Origin: JBGSPQ01 sp041738505
Lineage (GTDB): Bacteria; Patescibacteriota; Gracilibacteria; UBA1369
Length of the DNA stretch: 5,390 nucleotides
Direction of reading: 5' to 3'
NCBI GenBank assembly: GCA_041738505.1
Contig: JBGSPQ010000039.1
Coordinates: 1-5,390, forward strand
Below the pieces are notes generated by a model. The model was not told the DNA's origin. It did not search any database and worked only from the letters and a program-made list of their open reading frames with translations. A program made the position numbers and the translations under genes. Of the stretch, positions 5,234 through 5,390 are shown one piece after another. Numbering within the stretch: position 1 is the stretch's first letter; each line of letters begins with the position of its first letter.

Positions 5234-5280
5234 GGGCGTGGCGGAAGGAGGGGGTTGGGGGGAGGAATTCCGCCACGCCC
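5234..5280 (+). other. Perfect 13-bp stem with G-rich loop in right repeat
   Basis: GGGCGTGGCGGAA (5234-5246) pairs perfectly with TTCCGCCACGCCC (5268-5280). The 21-base loop contains GGAGGGGGTTGGGGGGAGG (5247-5265), with four G-runs able to form at most a two-tier quadruplex if each run is used once. The left-repeat counterpart has one stem mismatch. Confidence 0.7.
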
Positions 5281-5390
5281 GAGCCGAAACAAAGCGTTTC
5301 CGCCGTTTGGCATTAAGCCAAACATCAAAGCAAAACAATTTTCAATTCCTTTTAAGAAAAAATTGGCGGGCGGGCGTTAAAAAATTGAAA

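Larger units (their letters stand above)
5170..5390 (-). repeat. Right copy of long terminal inverted repeat
   Basis: This is the reverse complement of 1-223: 5250-5390 matches 1-141 perfectly, 5193-5249 matches with four substitutions, a different palindrome fills 5178-5192, and 5170-5177 matches 216-223. It begins on the base after the TAA of the PanD-like gene, with no spacer. It carries the perfect version of the 13-bp stem (5234-5280), a G-rich loop, and the GCCAAAC/GTTTGGC-type stem. No protein is credible. It is either an element end or one copy of a dispersed repeat at which the assembled sequence stops. Confidence 0.93.

Noticed and set aside
1..5390. Integron cassette array or insertion sequence
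   Set aside because: No integrase, recombinase or transposase reading frame is present. The repeats are inverted rather than direct and do not show attC core sites.
1..5390. CRISPR array, tRNA or rRNA genes
   Set aside because: No regularly spaced direct repeats, cloverleaf-type sequence or rRNA segments were seen on either strand.

Overview
The window is a compact bacterial segment of five genes, all on the + strand, closed at both ends by inverted copies of one GC-rich, hairpin-rich repeat (1-223 and 5170-5390). It has two compositions. The flanks, with a small XRE-type regulator (373-579) and a divergent double-domain PanD-like protein (4342-5169), are strongly AT-rich (about 27% G+C in the 60 bases from 4741) and lack clear Shine-Dalgarno sites. 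The middle, about 650-4250, is close to balanced (57% G+C in the 60 bases from 2101), and each of its three genes has a perfect AAGGAGG site. The simplest reading is a low-GC bacterial genome, perhaps an uncultivated lineage such as Patescibacteria/CPR, carrying a metabolic operon acquired from a higher-GC donor. The taxonomic guess is weak. The genes are consistent with the standard genetic code.

Layout: left repeat (1-223); AT-rich intergenic region with a perfect 12-bp palindrome over a -10 box (224-372); XRE regulator; near-consensus promoter (618-645); operon of a Nudix hydrolase (713-1363), a SPASM radical SAM enzyme (1379-2632) and a cobalamin-binding-type radical SAM enzyme (2685-4217); intrinsic terminator (4221-4258); promoter-like site (4283-4288); PanD-like gene; right repeat starting on the base after its stop codon.

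How the genes may work together: the operon pairs two different radical SAM enzymes with a Nudix phosphohydrolase under one promoter and one terminator. This suggests a small biosynthetic or modification pathway in which the Nudix enzyme handles a nucleotide-linked or pyrophosphate compound and the radical SAM enzymes do difficult C-H or methyl-transfer chemistry. No substrate, precursor peptide or transporter is visible, so the product is unknown. The upstream XRE protein may control itself and possibly the operon. The PanD-like protein is probably an independent host-type gene.

The most notable points are: (a) the terminal inverted repeats, whose perfect identity is exactly 141 nt, a length that also suggests a de Bruijn assembly break at a repeat; (b) a hairpin inside each repeat that keeps its fold but has a wholly different sequence; (c) the unassigned Nudix / SPASM / B12-radical SAM operon; and (d) a tandem PanD-like protein with the Gly-Ser self-cleavage pair only in its second domain.
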